This document shows, in pieces, positions 1 to 10,500 of a stretch of DNA of 64,000 nt. The position numbers and the translations under genes are program-made. Positions within the stretch are counted from its first letter, which is position 1. Every line of letters starts with the position of its first letter. Origin of the DNA: Solen grandis. Taxonomy: Eukaryota > Mollusca > Bivalvia > Adapedonta > Solenidae. The stretch is from contig CM037778.1 in assembly GCA_021229015.1 (NCBI GenBank), forward strand, positions 18,483,214 to 18,547,213, in the 5' to 3' direction. Below the pieces are notes generated by a model, which searched no databases, was not told the DNA's origin, and saw only the letters and a program-made list of their open reading frames with translations.

Positions 1-2250
1 TTTCGATATGTTACCATTGACTCAGAACAATGAAAATTTTATGGCATATATTTCAAACCATGAGCTTCCGAATGCAATGAAAATCATATTCATATGACGT
101 CACATAATGTCAGATTTGACGTCAGGTGAAAAAGTTTGTACGCGGTCTACAGCCATTATTTCTGGACCGATTTTCATCAAATTTTCACAGAATGTGTATG
201 TTAGGCTCTAGTTGTGCCTTCCTGTGTCCGTTTTTCAAAATTCAAAAAGGCAATGGTTCTATGGCGAATCCAAGATTTGAACCATTGACGTCATATTTCA
301 AATGCGTAAAAAAATCACTTACAAATGAGCTAGAAAGATGATATTTGGACAGAATATAAGTCTCAAAGGTTACTTTACATTCTCTGAAGATGAACATCGT
401 ATGACGTCATATGACGTCATGAGGTGAAAGGTAATTTCTAATTTTTACGTGTTAATTTTTATATGTTGTGCACGTCCGAGCACCTTGAAAATTAAAAAGC
501 ATATGCTTCATATAGAACTGTTTGCATTTTAATAATTTTCATTTGACTATGACGTGTTTTGACGTCAAACTTGACGTCGTCTAAAAATGTTTGTACGCGG
601 TCTACAGCTATTATTTCTAGGCCGATTTTCATCAAAATTTCACAGAATGCGTATGTTAGGCTGTAGTTGTGCCTTTCGGTGTCCGTTTTTCAAAATTCGA
701 AAATGCAACAGTTCTATGGCGAATCCAAGATTCGAACCATTGACGTCAAATTTCAAATGCGTATAAAATCGCTTACAAATGAGCTAGAAAGATGATATTT
801 GGACAGAAGATATATCCCCAGGGTTTCTTTACATTCTGTGAGAATAAACGTCATATGAGGTCATATGACGTCATGAGGTGAAAAGTAATTTCTAATATTT
901 ACTTGATAATTTTTATATGTTGTACATGTTCGAGCACCTAGAAAATTTAATAGCATATGCTTAAGATAGAACAATTTGCATTTCAATAATTTTCATATGA
1001 CTATGACGTATTTTGACGTCAAACTTGACGTCGTCCAAAAATATTTGTACGCGGTCTACAGCCATTATTTCTGGGCCGATTTTCATCAAAATTTCCCAGA
1101 ATGTGTATGTTAGAGTCTAGTTGTGCCTTCCGGTGTCCGTTTTTCCAAATTCGAAAATGCAAAGGTTTTATGGCGGATCCAAGATTCGAACCATTGACGT
1201 CAAATTTCAAATACGTATAAAATCGTTTCAAGATGAGTTAGAAATATAATATTTTGACAGTATGTAAGTCTCAAAGTCTGCTTTTAATTCTATGTAGATG
1301 AACGTCATTTAACGTCATATGACGTCAAAAGGTCAAAAATAATTTCTGATATATATGCGTTAATTTAAATATGTTGTTAAGTTCCCAGGACCATGGAAAT
1401 CTAATGGTTTATACATCAATACATGTGCTTTAGAATGCAATGTAATTCATATTAATGTGACGTTATATCACGTCAGATTTGTCGTCAGGACAAAAAGCTT
1501 TTACGCGGTTTACAGCCATTAGTTTTTGACCGATTTTCATCAAAATTTCACAGAATGTATATGTAACGCTCTAGTTGTGTATCCCGGGTCCCGTTTTGAC
1601 AAATTCGGAAAGGCAATGGTTCTATGGCGAATCCAAGTTTCGAACCACTGACGTCAAATTTCAAATACATATAAAATCCCTTCCAGATGATTTAGAAAGT
1701 TGATATTTGGACTGAATTTTTAGTCTTTAAGACTTATTTATATTCTGTGAGGATTAACGTCATTTGACGTCATAAGGTCAAAAGGAATGTTAATATATCT
1801 ACGCGTTAATTTCTATATGTTGCAAAGTTGCAAGGAGCATGAAAAAAATTACTTGATATATTTAAGATACTTAATATTTCATTTCCTTGATTTCCTTATG
1901 CCTATGACGTCATATGACAGCAAACTTGACGTTGTCTACACAAGTTTGTGCGCGGTCTACAGCCATTATTACAGGATGGAATTCGAATTGTAAGCATTTT
2001 ACATAAATCTGATTTGTAACATAGATTATGAAATAGTCCAAGTTAAATAAATCGATATAAAAAATGATTTTCAGTTACTTTTGCCATATCCTCCAAGTTA
2101 AACGGTTTATTTTTCAAAGTTTATTTAAGTTATGGCCATACAAAAGCAAGTTAAAGGCTGAAATTTCATATCCTTTTACTTTCTTTGCTTTTAAGTGTTT
2201 GGCAAATGTAGCAGAAAGTCCTATCATTCGTATCAACGAATGAAATCTAG
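1..2250 (+). mobile_element. Family 1 Helentron-like element, 3' part (subtype c units)
   Basis: The 5' end lies outside the window. Five ~450-bp units of subtype c are recognised by the core GCGGTCTACAGCC at about 134, 589, 1043, 1497 and 1944; the last is cut short. The unit order is followed by unrelated AT-rich sequence (1985-2210). The 3' terminus has GCAGAAAGTCCTA (2210-2223), a perfect 7-bp hairpin CATTCGT-atca-ACGAATG (2225-2242) and CTAG ending at 2250, then TTATTATT. A 3' hairpin followed by CTRR is the Helitron-group signature; a T/T target is typical of the Helentron subgroup. No protein is encoded. Confidence 0.75.
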
Positions 2251-4244
2251 TTATTATTATTATTATTATTCTTTTCTTCTTCCTAACTAAACGCTTATTT
2301 TTATATGTTGCAATGGACCTAGGACGATGAAATTTTTATGGCTTATTAGTCAGGTGAGGAAATTTTGATTTCAATGATTTTCAGCACCCTATGACGTCAC
2401 ATGACGTCACAGCTAAAAATAGTGAAAAATGGTGTTCGCGCTCTACAGCCGTCATTTATGGTCGGATTTTCTTCAAATTTTCACAGATGGTACATCTTGA
2501 ATCAAAGGTGTGCATATCCTGTCAGCTAACCGAAATTCCGAAAGACCGAAGTTCTGTGGCTGAAATAAGATTCGAACATAGGACCGAAAATTTCATTTTA
2601 GGATTAAAGAGCTTCAGGATGAGATAGAAAGTTGAAACTTACACAGTTTGCAGTTCTGCAGAATTTCTACAAATATTTTGAATCAGAACGTCATATGACG
2701 TCATGTGACGTCATAAGCATACTTCTTAATTTTCATTTTAGGGTAATGATTTTGACATGATGCCAGTTGTTCAGAATAATGAAAATTTCAGAGTTATGAA
2801 AGTAAAGTATACGCTTTTGAACAAAAGCATCTTCAGCACCCTATGACGTCACATGACGTCACAGCTAAAAATAGTGAAAAATGGTGTTCGCGCTCTACAG
2901 CTGTCATTTATGGTCGGATTTTCTTCAAATTTTCACAGATGGTACATCTTGAATCAAAGGTGTGCATATCCTGTCAGCTAACCGAAATTCCGAAAGACCG
3001 AAGTTCTGTGGCTGAAATAAGATTCGAACATAGGACCGAAAATTTCATTTTAGGATTAAAGAGCTTCAGGATGAGATAGAAAGTTGAAACTTACACAGTT
3101 TGCAGTTCTGCAAAATTTCTACAATTTTTTTGAGTCGGAACGTCATATGACGTCATGTGACGTCATAAGCATACTTCTTAATTTTCATTTTAGGGCAATG
3201 ATTTCGACATGATGCCAGTTGTTTAGAATAATGAAAATTTCAGAGATATGAAACTAACGTATGCGCTTTTGAAGAAAAGCATCTTCAGCACCCTATGACG
3301 TCACATGACGTCACAGCTAAAAATAATGAAAAATGGTGTTTGCGCTCTACAGCCGTCATTTATGGTCGGATTTTCTTCAAATTTTCACAGATGGTACATC
3401 ATGAAACTAAGGTGTGCATATCCTGTCAACTAACCGAAATTCCGAAAGACCGAAGTTCTGTGGCTGAAATAAGATACGAACATAGGACCGAAAATTTCAT
3501 TTTAGGATAAAAGAGCTTCAGGATGAGATAGAAAGCTGAAACTTACACAGTTTGCAGTTCTGCAGAATTTCTACAAATATTTTCAGTCGTGATGTCATAT
3601 GACGTCATGTGACGTCATAAGCATACTTCTTAATTATCATTTTAGGGCAATGATTTCGACATGATGCCAGTTGTTCAGAATAACGAAAATTTCAGAGTTA
3701 TGAAAGCAAAGTATGCGCTTTTGAACAAAGCATCGTCAGCACCCTATGACGTCACATGACTTCACAGCAAAAAATAGTGAAACATGTTGTTCACGCTCTA
3801 CAGTCGCCATTTATGGTCGGATTTTCTTCAAATTTTCACAGATGGTACATCTTGAAAGTTAGGTGTGCATATCCTGTCAGCTATCCGAAATTCCGAAAGA
3901 CCGAAGTTCTGTGGCTGAAAAAAGATTCGAACATAGGACCGAAAATTTCATTTTAGGATTAGAGAGCTTCAGGATGAGATAGAAAGTTTAAACTTAAACA
4001 GTTTGCAGTTCTGCAGAATTTCTACATATGTTTAGAGTTATGACGTCATATGACGTCATATGACGTCACGACTAATACTTAGTTCTCATCATTTGCATTA
4101 ATTTCGGAATATAATGTCAATTGTTCAGCATGAACATGAAATACTACCAGAGGTGAGTCATTACATGAAACTTCTATCTCCTGCTTTTTGCATTAACACA
4201 GCTTGCAGAAAGTCCTATCATTCGTTTTCACGAATGACATCTAG
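2251..4244 (+). mobile_element. Family 1 Helentron-like element body with four subtype a units and a complete tail
   Basis: It starts directly with an (ATT)n tract, then TTCTTTTCTTCTTCC and four ~450-bp units with the core GCGCTCTACAGCC. The 3' end is GCAGAAAGTCCTA, the hairpin CATTCGTTTTCACGAATG and ACATCTAG, closing at 4244. No 5' head (AGGACTTTCTGC) lies at its left edge. I infer that the preceding element inserted into this element's 5' microsatellite and that the head lies further left, outside the window. Confidence 0.75.
2391..4050 (+). repeat. Tandem array of ~452-bp subtype a units
   Basis: Equivalent points fall at 2391, 2843, 3295 and 3746, giving periods of 452, 452 and 451 bp. 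The first two units are almost identical; the fourth has diverged more. Each unit holds about four exact TGACGTCA palindromes, two at its start and two further on, spaced 10 bp centre to centre. A 78-codon open frame recurs in the units but is treated as non-coding (see rejected items). Confidence 0.9.
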
Positions 4245-4247
4245 TTA

Positions 4248-4345
4248 TTAGGACTTTCTGCCTAAAGCAGAAAGTCCTATTGGGTTTGTTCTGTTTATTA
4301 TTATTATTAGGACTTTCTGCCTACAGGCAGAAAGTCATATTGGGT
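4248..4345 (+). mobile_element. Two successive family 1 5' heads
   Basis: Head 1 starts TTAGGACTTTCTGC at 4248, forms a 12-bp stem with GCAGAAAGTCCT (4267-4278), and continues TATTGGGTTTGTTCTGTTT plus (ATT)n. Head 2 starts the same way at 4307, inside that (ATT)n, with right arm GCAGAAAGTCAT. Only one element body follows directly, so the second element appears to have inserted into the microsatellite of the first. Head 1 begins 3 bp after the CTAG of the previous element. Confidence 0.75.
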
Positions 4346-5680
4346 TTGTACTGTTTTTTTATTATTCTTCTGCTTCTTCTTCTTCTTCTTATTCTTTTTT
4401 TCTTCCTCTTATATTTGTGTTAATTTCGAGGTGTTGCCATTGACTCAGAACAATGAAAATTTTATGGCATATATTTCAAACCATGAGCTTTCGGATGCAA
4501 TGAATTGTATATTCATATGACGTCAGATAACGTCAGATTTGACGTCAGGTGAAAAAGTTTGTACGCGGTCTACAGCCATTATTTCTGGATCGATTTTCAT
4601 CAAAATTTCACAGAATGTGTATGTTAGGCTCTAGTTGTGCATCCCGGTGTCCGTTTTTCCAAATTCGAAAAGGCAAATGTTTTATGGCGAATCCAAGATT
4701 CGAACTAATGACGTCAAATTTCAAATGCGTATAAAATCGCTTCCAGAAAAGCTAGAAAGCTGAGATTTGGGCTGAATATTAGTTTCCAGATCTTCTATAC
4801 ATTCTGAAAAGATGAACGCCATATGACGTCACATGACGTCATAATGCTCTTAAAACTTTCGTATTAAAACTTAACGGTTTTTAAGCCCTGTAGGCTTTAT
4901 TTTTTGCATGATTTACTTGAAATTTTGTCTGAAGATGCAGTATTAGAATCTATAGAGCCATGTCACTTCCGTTTCCGGAAAATCCCAAAGGTCAAGGTCA
5001 TATATCAATTATCGGGTTTTTCTTCGGCCTTAAATATCTGAAAAACGGTAAATATTCTATCGAGACACTATGCGTATAATTTGTAGTGCTTAGAAAGACC
5101 TTTCAGATGATATTTAGTTTTTGATGATCGGGGTTGAATCGGTTGAGTTATGGCGGAAAAAACAAAATTCGGTAACCCTCAGTGTGTTTAACAGTTTATA
5201 TCTCGAAATCCTTTGATTTTTGAAGATATGATGATGAATATTATTTGTAGAGCAATGTTTGGCCGTTCTTTTGATGCTTAAAGTTTAATGATTGACCTAA
5301 GATTCATGGAGTAATGGGGAAAAAACGAAATTCGTGCATATAGCTTTGGTGATTTTTTCATTTTTCAAGAGGTTTAAGAGCTTGTATCTCAAAAAGTATT
5401 AAAAATATTCCTATAGATAAAGCGAATGAGATGTAGAGAATTTTAAGACGATTATTTTGGCACCTAGAGTTTTGAAATTGATCAAGAAATAAGGAAGTTA
5501 CATAAAAAATACGAATATAAAGCCATTTGTAAGAATTTTCATAAAATATCCTACTTTCGCTTTCACCTTAATTGAAGCATTTTCGGAAAATGTAAGTTTA
5601 CAGATATGTATTAGTCATATAAATTGAAAAAAAAAACTTTTTACTTATATCATATTGATATTACTAGCTAAAAAGGTGTA
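4346..5680 (+). mobile_element. Body of nested family 1 element: one subtype c unit and a CRE-poor module
   Basis: After a (CTT)n-rich stretch, one subtype c unit (core near 4560) is followed from about 4855 by a different module without TGACGTCA. That module has imperfect units of about 190 bp with recurring phrases such as cttaaatatct-aaaaacg and ggaagttacataaaaaat. The same module follows subtype b and g units at 11900-13250 and 27735-29254, so it is a shared part of these elements. A poorly resolved copy lies at 37237-38570. Confidence 0.65.
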
Positions 5681-5977
5681 CCGTTCCCGGTGGCCGAGTG
5701 TTTAGAGCGTCCGCCTCGGGAGCGGGAGGTCGTGGGTTCGATACCAAAGTCGTAAAAAATGGTACTGTTATAGCTCCCTTGCTTGACACTTAGCATATAA
5801 GGGTAGTTGCAGGACTGGTTGGCCCGGTATCAGGATAATGTGACTGGGTGTGGTATCATGCCACATGTCTACGACGTGATACTGCAGTGTGGCAGCACTA
5901 TAACTGCATTAAGTAGACATCGTCTCCAAATGACTGAAATACTGTCGGTGGGACGTTAAACCGAACAAACAAACAAA
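5681..5977 (+). mobile_element. tRNA-derived SINE, near full length
   Basis: The 5' part resembles a tRNA gene with RNA polymerase III internal promoter boxes: box A TGGCCGAGTGT (5691-5701) and box B GGTTCGATACC (5735-5745), about 34 bp apart. A body of about 200 bp follows, then a tail GGGACGTTAAACC and (AAAC)n. A degraded copy of the same insertion is at 38574-38850, and minus-strand relatives lie near 48.9 and 60.2 kb. I do not assign it to a named SINE family. Confidence 0.85.
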
Positions 5978-7727
5978 TTAAACAAGTGTTGACAATGATT
6001 TAATGTTTTGTCAAATCATTTTATTTACGTTACTTATGAATATCAGTTGCAGCATTGTGTTACCCATAATCCTTTGAGCGTTTTGACACATGTCATTTAG
6101 ACCGTTGTTGAAACATTGCAATTTCCCGACTTTATTGTTGCATCTATCGATAAATGTTGTACAAGCTATATTCCAAATTTATGATAAATGATAACCTATG
6201 TGAAAATATATGTTATAGTACAATGTAATTTAATTGCCAGCTTGAGATACCATGAGCGTGTATAAGTGTAGACGTTTTAAACAAAATGATCAACACATGT
6301 CATCCGTTCAAGACGCTGCAAGCTAATTTGTCTGTAATGCGGCGTTCACACAGTGTCGATTATGGCTCCCGTTTGAGATCAGACAGCGCTACGACACGAA
6401 AAGCGAAAAAGTCGGATTACTATCCTCAATGTCCTATCATTGTCTGAACGCAGTCGTATATGTTCGTAACAGAGTCCTACGGATCGGGAATGGTCCGGAG
6501 AGGTCGGCCAAGCACTCCTGACAGTTAGGTGCGTCCCGTAACATTCGGGAAACTCAGCCGATTTTGTCTAGTCGGATTACAATCGTGACTATGTCGTGAC
6601 AAATTCTGCTGTATCGGATCAGAATCGGATTGAGAACGGGATAATCGGGACGAATTCTGCTGGAAACGGCTGGATCGGGACGCCTCCTGAACAATATCTG
6701 ATTGTTGTCGTGATTAAATAAATGTTTTTTACAAATTTTAATAAAAGTTTGAATTTCCAGCCACGAATCACAGGATCTTGATCAGACTTTTGACACATTT
6801 TAATCGGGAATGGTCCTATCAAGGACGGCAGTAAAAATCCTGAATGTGTGACCTAGGCCACAGGGACTTGCTCCCATACACACACACACCACACACACAC
6901 ACACACACACACTGTACATACACTATCAATAAGGGTGGACATCTTTTCAGGGGTCGACTCGCTTCAACTCCGTTTTTTCAAATCATTCAAATAAATCTAT
7001 GAAGTTAACATACGGAATCACTCAAATATATATTTCTCTATCGAAATATACAAAATTGTCGTGAAAATAATCCTCCTTTGTATGTTTATTTGTTTGAAAT
7101 ATATGCGAATCCGAGAAAAGGACAACAACCTGGACCAGCAGCGCAGTACATTTCGGGATGATTCGGATTTTTACGCTGCGAAATTGGTCAGCGATATTGC
7201 GATTATTTTCCCGCAATCTATCAAACCGTTAAATTTAAATTATTAAAGGGCTGACTATTCAGGCGTTGAAAGAAAGAAAAAACCCAGGCAGTATGGAGAA
7301 ATCAGCTGTTTCTTGGTAATTTTCTTGTTGTAAAATAAATTATTTAAAGACTTAGATATAAATTCACTTGTCTGTAAGTGTGTGTTTTTAAATTGAAATA
7401 AATATCACAGGGATTTGAAGTTCAGTAATTAAAAAATAAAATTCTGAAAATAATAGTACTCCATATATACAAAACATATTTTTTCTTATATATACGGAAT
7501 ACTAAATTCTACTGAACTTCACTTTACTTTACTATTTCATTCCCGCGACTGTAATTGAAAAAAAAAAAAATGCAGAATTAAGAGGTTTAAGTTTAATTGT
7601 TTATATTTTGAATACCTATAAAACTAGACCCAAATATGCTACAATGGAATTTCAGGCCATTTATTTTGGTACCTAGAATAGTAAAATTGGTCAAGTTATA
7701 AGAAAGCGATATCAAAATAAAGATTTA
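5978..7727. other. Non-coding AT-rich interval with a possible MITE and a (CA)n tract
   Basis: No supported gene. From about 6340 to 6855 a segment opens with GCGTTCACACAG and closes with GAATGTGTGACC, a weak inverted match suggesting a small DNA transposon; the poorly resolved homologous copy near 39165 departs at about the same place. A (CA)n microsatellite lies at about 6877-6912. From about 7560 the CRE-poor module phrases return, up to the insertion at 7728. Confidence 0.35.
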
Positions 7728-8511
7728 TTAGTCCCCTACCGGTGTTCACACCGGAGAGGACTATAGGTTTGCCCTCCGTCTGTCCGTCCGTCTGTCTGTC
7801 CGCTCAAATCTGGATCCCGCGATAACTTAATAACTAAGCAAGCTAACTTGATGAAACTTGGTTTATGACTAGATGGCAATGTGTAGATTATGCACTTTGT
7901 TTTATTTTATTTTATTCAACTAAAATTGTTGTTGCTATGTTAATGGAAATAGTGAAAATATGGCAAAAATGGGATCCCATGATAACTTTATAACTAAGCA
8001 AGCTAACTTGATGAAACTTGGTATATGACTAGATGGCAATATGTAGATTATGCACATCATTTTAATTTTGTTCTTTGACTAAAATTGTGGTTGCTATGGT
8101 AACGGAAATAGTGAAAATATGGCAAAAAATGGGATCACGCGACCGCATAACTTTATAATAAATTTTATAAGGCATGTATATAGTCAGGGTGGTGATGCAG
8201 AGTGAAAGTTCTCATTTCTCATCAACAAGACTAAAGACCAAAGAAAAACATTTTGTATCAGGCAAGCTAACTATTATTAATTCTATTTCTTGCATCTGTC
8301 TTGCTTGCATGAATTGTATAGTGGGCACAGCAGAGACAACAACTCTACATGTAAATCTTGCTTAAATGGACATAACTTAAATATTCCCTTACATTTACTT
8401 TAACCAAAGTCTTGTTTTTCTTGGACCAAAATTCTGGTTGCTGTGGTAATGGAAAAATTATGCACCTCACCGGTAGGGGACTCAAGTGTTGCTTGCAACA
8501 CCAGTTACTTG
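7728..8511 (+). mobile_element. Family 3 Helentron-like element, complete
   Basis: The 5' end is TTAGTCCCCTACCGG. The arm AGTCCCCTACCGGT (7730-7743) is a perfect 14-bp inverted match to ACCGGTAGGGGACT (8469-8482). It is followed by a perfect 7-bp hairpin, GTGTTGC-tt-GCAACAC (8486-8501), and terminal CTTG (8508-8511) before TTT. A (GTCY)n stretch near 7775-7800 and about two and a half internal ~150-bp units (gataactt-ataactaagcaagctaac) fill the inside. The related copy near 41.6 kb lacks it, which gives an empty site. No protein is encoded. Confidence 0.8.
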
Positions 8512-8639
8512 TTTATTTTTGGAATATGGCTTATTTCAAAAAGTTCATGCATGAGAAGTCCATACGAAAAAAAAAGTAAAAGGTAGGGAATTTAATATAT
8601 ATTCTTTCTAACGGAATTAATCTTTATATTTTTCAATTT

Positions 8640-10332
8640 TTTTTTGTGTCCTAGGAGAATGAAATTTCGATGGCATATTATTCATATGCGTAATTAAAAA
8701 ATTCTATAATTTTCAAATGCCTATGACGTCATTATGACGTCACACTTGGCAAATTGCTACAAAAGTTTGTACGCGGTCCAGAGCGATAATTAATAAACCG
8801 ATTTTTATCAAATTTTCACAGAATGTGTATAGTAAGTTCTAGTTGTGCATCTCGGTGTCCGTTTTTCAAAATTCGAAAAGCACAAGGTTCTATGGCGAAT
8901 GCAAGATTCAAACCAAGGACGTCAAATTGATAAATGCTCATAAAATCGTCCCTAAATGAGACAGAAGGTTGATATTTTGTCAGTATATAGATCTCCGATA
9001 GATTTAAATATTTTGTGAAAATGGACGTCTTGTGACGTCATATGACGTCATCAAATTCCTAATTTTTAAACACATAATTATATATGTTAATATGGTCCAA
9101 GGACAATGAAATTTTGATGTCTTATTCTCCAAGAGATGTTTTTTTGATTTCTATGATTTTCATATAGCTATGACGTCAAATGACGTCATATGTGAAATAA
9201 GCTACAAAAGTTTGTACGCGGTCCAGAGCCATTATTAATAAACCGATTTTCATCAAATTTTCACAGAATGTGTATATTAAGTTCTAGTTGTGCATCCCTG
9301 TGTCCGTTTTTCAAAATTCCAAAAGTCCAAGGTTCTATAGCGATTCCAAGATTCGAACTAAGGTCGTAAATTTTCAAATTCTTATAAAATCGGTCCTATT
9401 TGTGATAGAAAGCTGATATTGGGTCAGTATATAGGTCTCTGGGAGTCTTAAACATTTTGTGAAAATAAATGTCATATGACGTCACGTGACGTCATTATAT
9501 GATAATGAATTTCTAATTCTAACAAGATTATTTCTATATGTTGAAATTTTTGAAGGGCAATGCAAATTTAATGCTCTATGCTTACGATGCTGAAAATTCG
9601 ATTTCTATGATTTTCAGAAGCCTATGACGTCATATGACGTCACATTTGAAATTGACTAAGAAAGTTTGTACACGTTCCAGAGCTATTATTAATGGGCCGA
9701 TTTTTATCAAATTTTCACAGAATGTGTATATTAAGTTCTTTTTGTGTATACCGGTGTCCGTTTTTCAAAATTCGAAAAGTCCATGGTTCTATAGCGAATC
9801 CAAGATTTGAACTAAGGTCGTAAATTTTTAAATGCTTTTAAAATCTGTCCTATTTAAGATAGAAAGTTGATATTTAGTCAGTATATAGGTCTCTAGAAGT
9901 TTTAAAAAATTTGTGAAAATAAATGTCATTTAAAGGGCAATGAAAATTTAATGACGCATGCTTCAAAAGCTGAAATTTTGATTTCAATGATTTTCAGAAG
10001 CCTTTGACGTCATATGACGAAACATTTGAAAATGACTACAAAAGTTTGTACACGGTCCAGAGCCATTATTAATATGCCGATTTTCATCAAATTTTCACAG
10101 AATGTGTATATCAAGTTCTTATTGTGTATACCGGTGTCCGTTTTTCAAAATTCGAAAAGTCCAAGCATCTATGGCGGATCCAAGATTCGAACCAAGGTCG
10201 TCAATTTTTAAATGCTTATAAAAACTGTCCTATTTGAGATAGAACGTTGAAATTTTGTCAGTTAGTAGGTCTCTGGGTGTCTTAACAATTATGTGAAAAA
10301 TAAACGTCATATGACGTCACGTGACGTCATTT
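8640..10332 (+). mobile_element. Subtype d unit array (four ~450-bp units)
   Basis: Units with core GCGGTCCAGAGC lie near 8775, 9220, 9670 and 10055. Each keeps the CCGATTTT-ATCAAATTTTCACAG block shared by all subtypes, and each is flanked by TGACGTCA pairs at 10-bp spacing. The array ends at a TGACGTCA followed by a T-rich tract where the next head begins. The same array type is at 20469-22680 and, degraded, at 34314-36100. Confidence 0.75.
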
Positions 10333-10334
10333 TA

Positions 10335-10500
10335 TTAGGACTTTCTGCCTAAAGCAGAAAGTCCTATTGGGTTTGTTATGTTTATTATTAGGGCTTTCTG
10401 CTTTTCGCAGAAAGACCTATTGGGTTTGTTCTGTCTTTTATTAGGGCTTTCTGCTTTCCGCAGAAAGACCTATTGGGTTTGTTCTGTCTTTTATTATTAT
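10335..10500 (+). mobile_element. Three successive 5' heads: family 1, family 2, family 2
   Basis: TTAGGACTTTCTGC starts at 10335 (family 1). TTAGGGCTTTCTGC starts at 10388 and at 10441 (family 2). Each continues through GCAGAAAG(T/A)CCTATTGGGTTTGTT to a T/ATT-rich tract, and the next head begins in that tract. The three are closed by tails at 16708 (family 2), 18328 (family 2) and 19824 (family 1), in reverse order of opening. Confidence 0.8.

Noticed and set aside
1019..1231. Minus-strand open frames across the CRE units (also 20685-20876, 31880-32104)
   Set aside because: They are antisense reflections of the repeats with no family resemblance and no persistence between subtypes.
2391..2627. 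A 78-codon open frame (MTSHDVTAKNSEKW...) repeated at 2391, 2843, 18466, 24018, 25902, 30844 and 31297
   Set aside because: It lies inside the ~452-bp tandem unit and starts on the TGACGTCA pair. Identity reflects near-identical DNA between recent copies, and diverged units (3746, 18918, 32190) have stops or shifts. There is no domain and no synonymous bias that I can see. A dN/dS test over all copies would settle it.
5691..5745. Genuine tRNA gene
   Set aside because: The promoter boxes are present, but the sequence does not close into a tRNA cloverleaf and is followed by a SINE body and A-rich tail.
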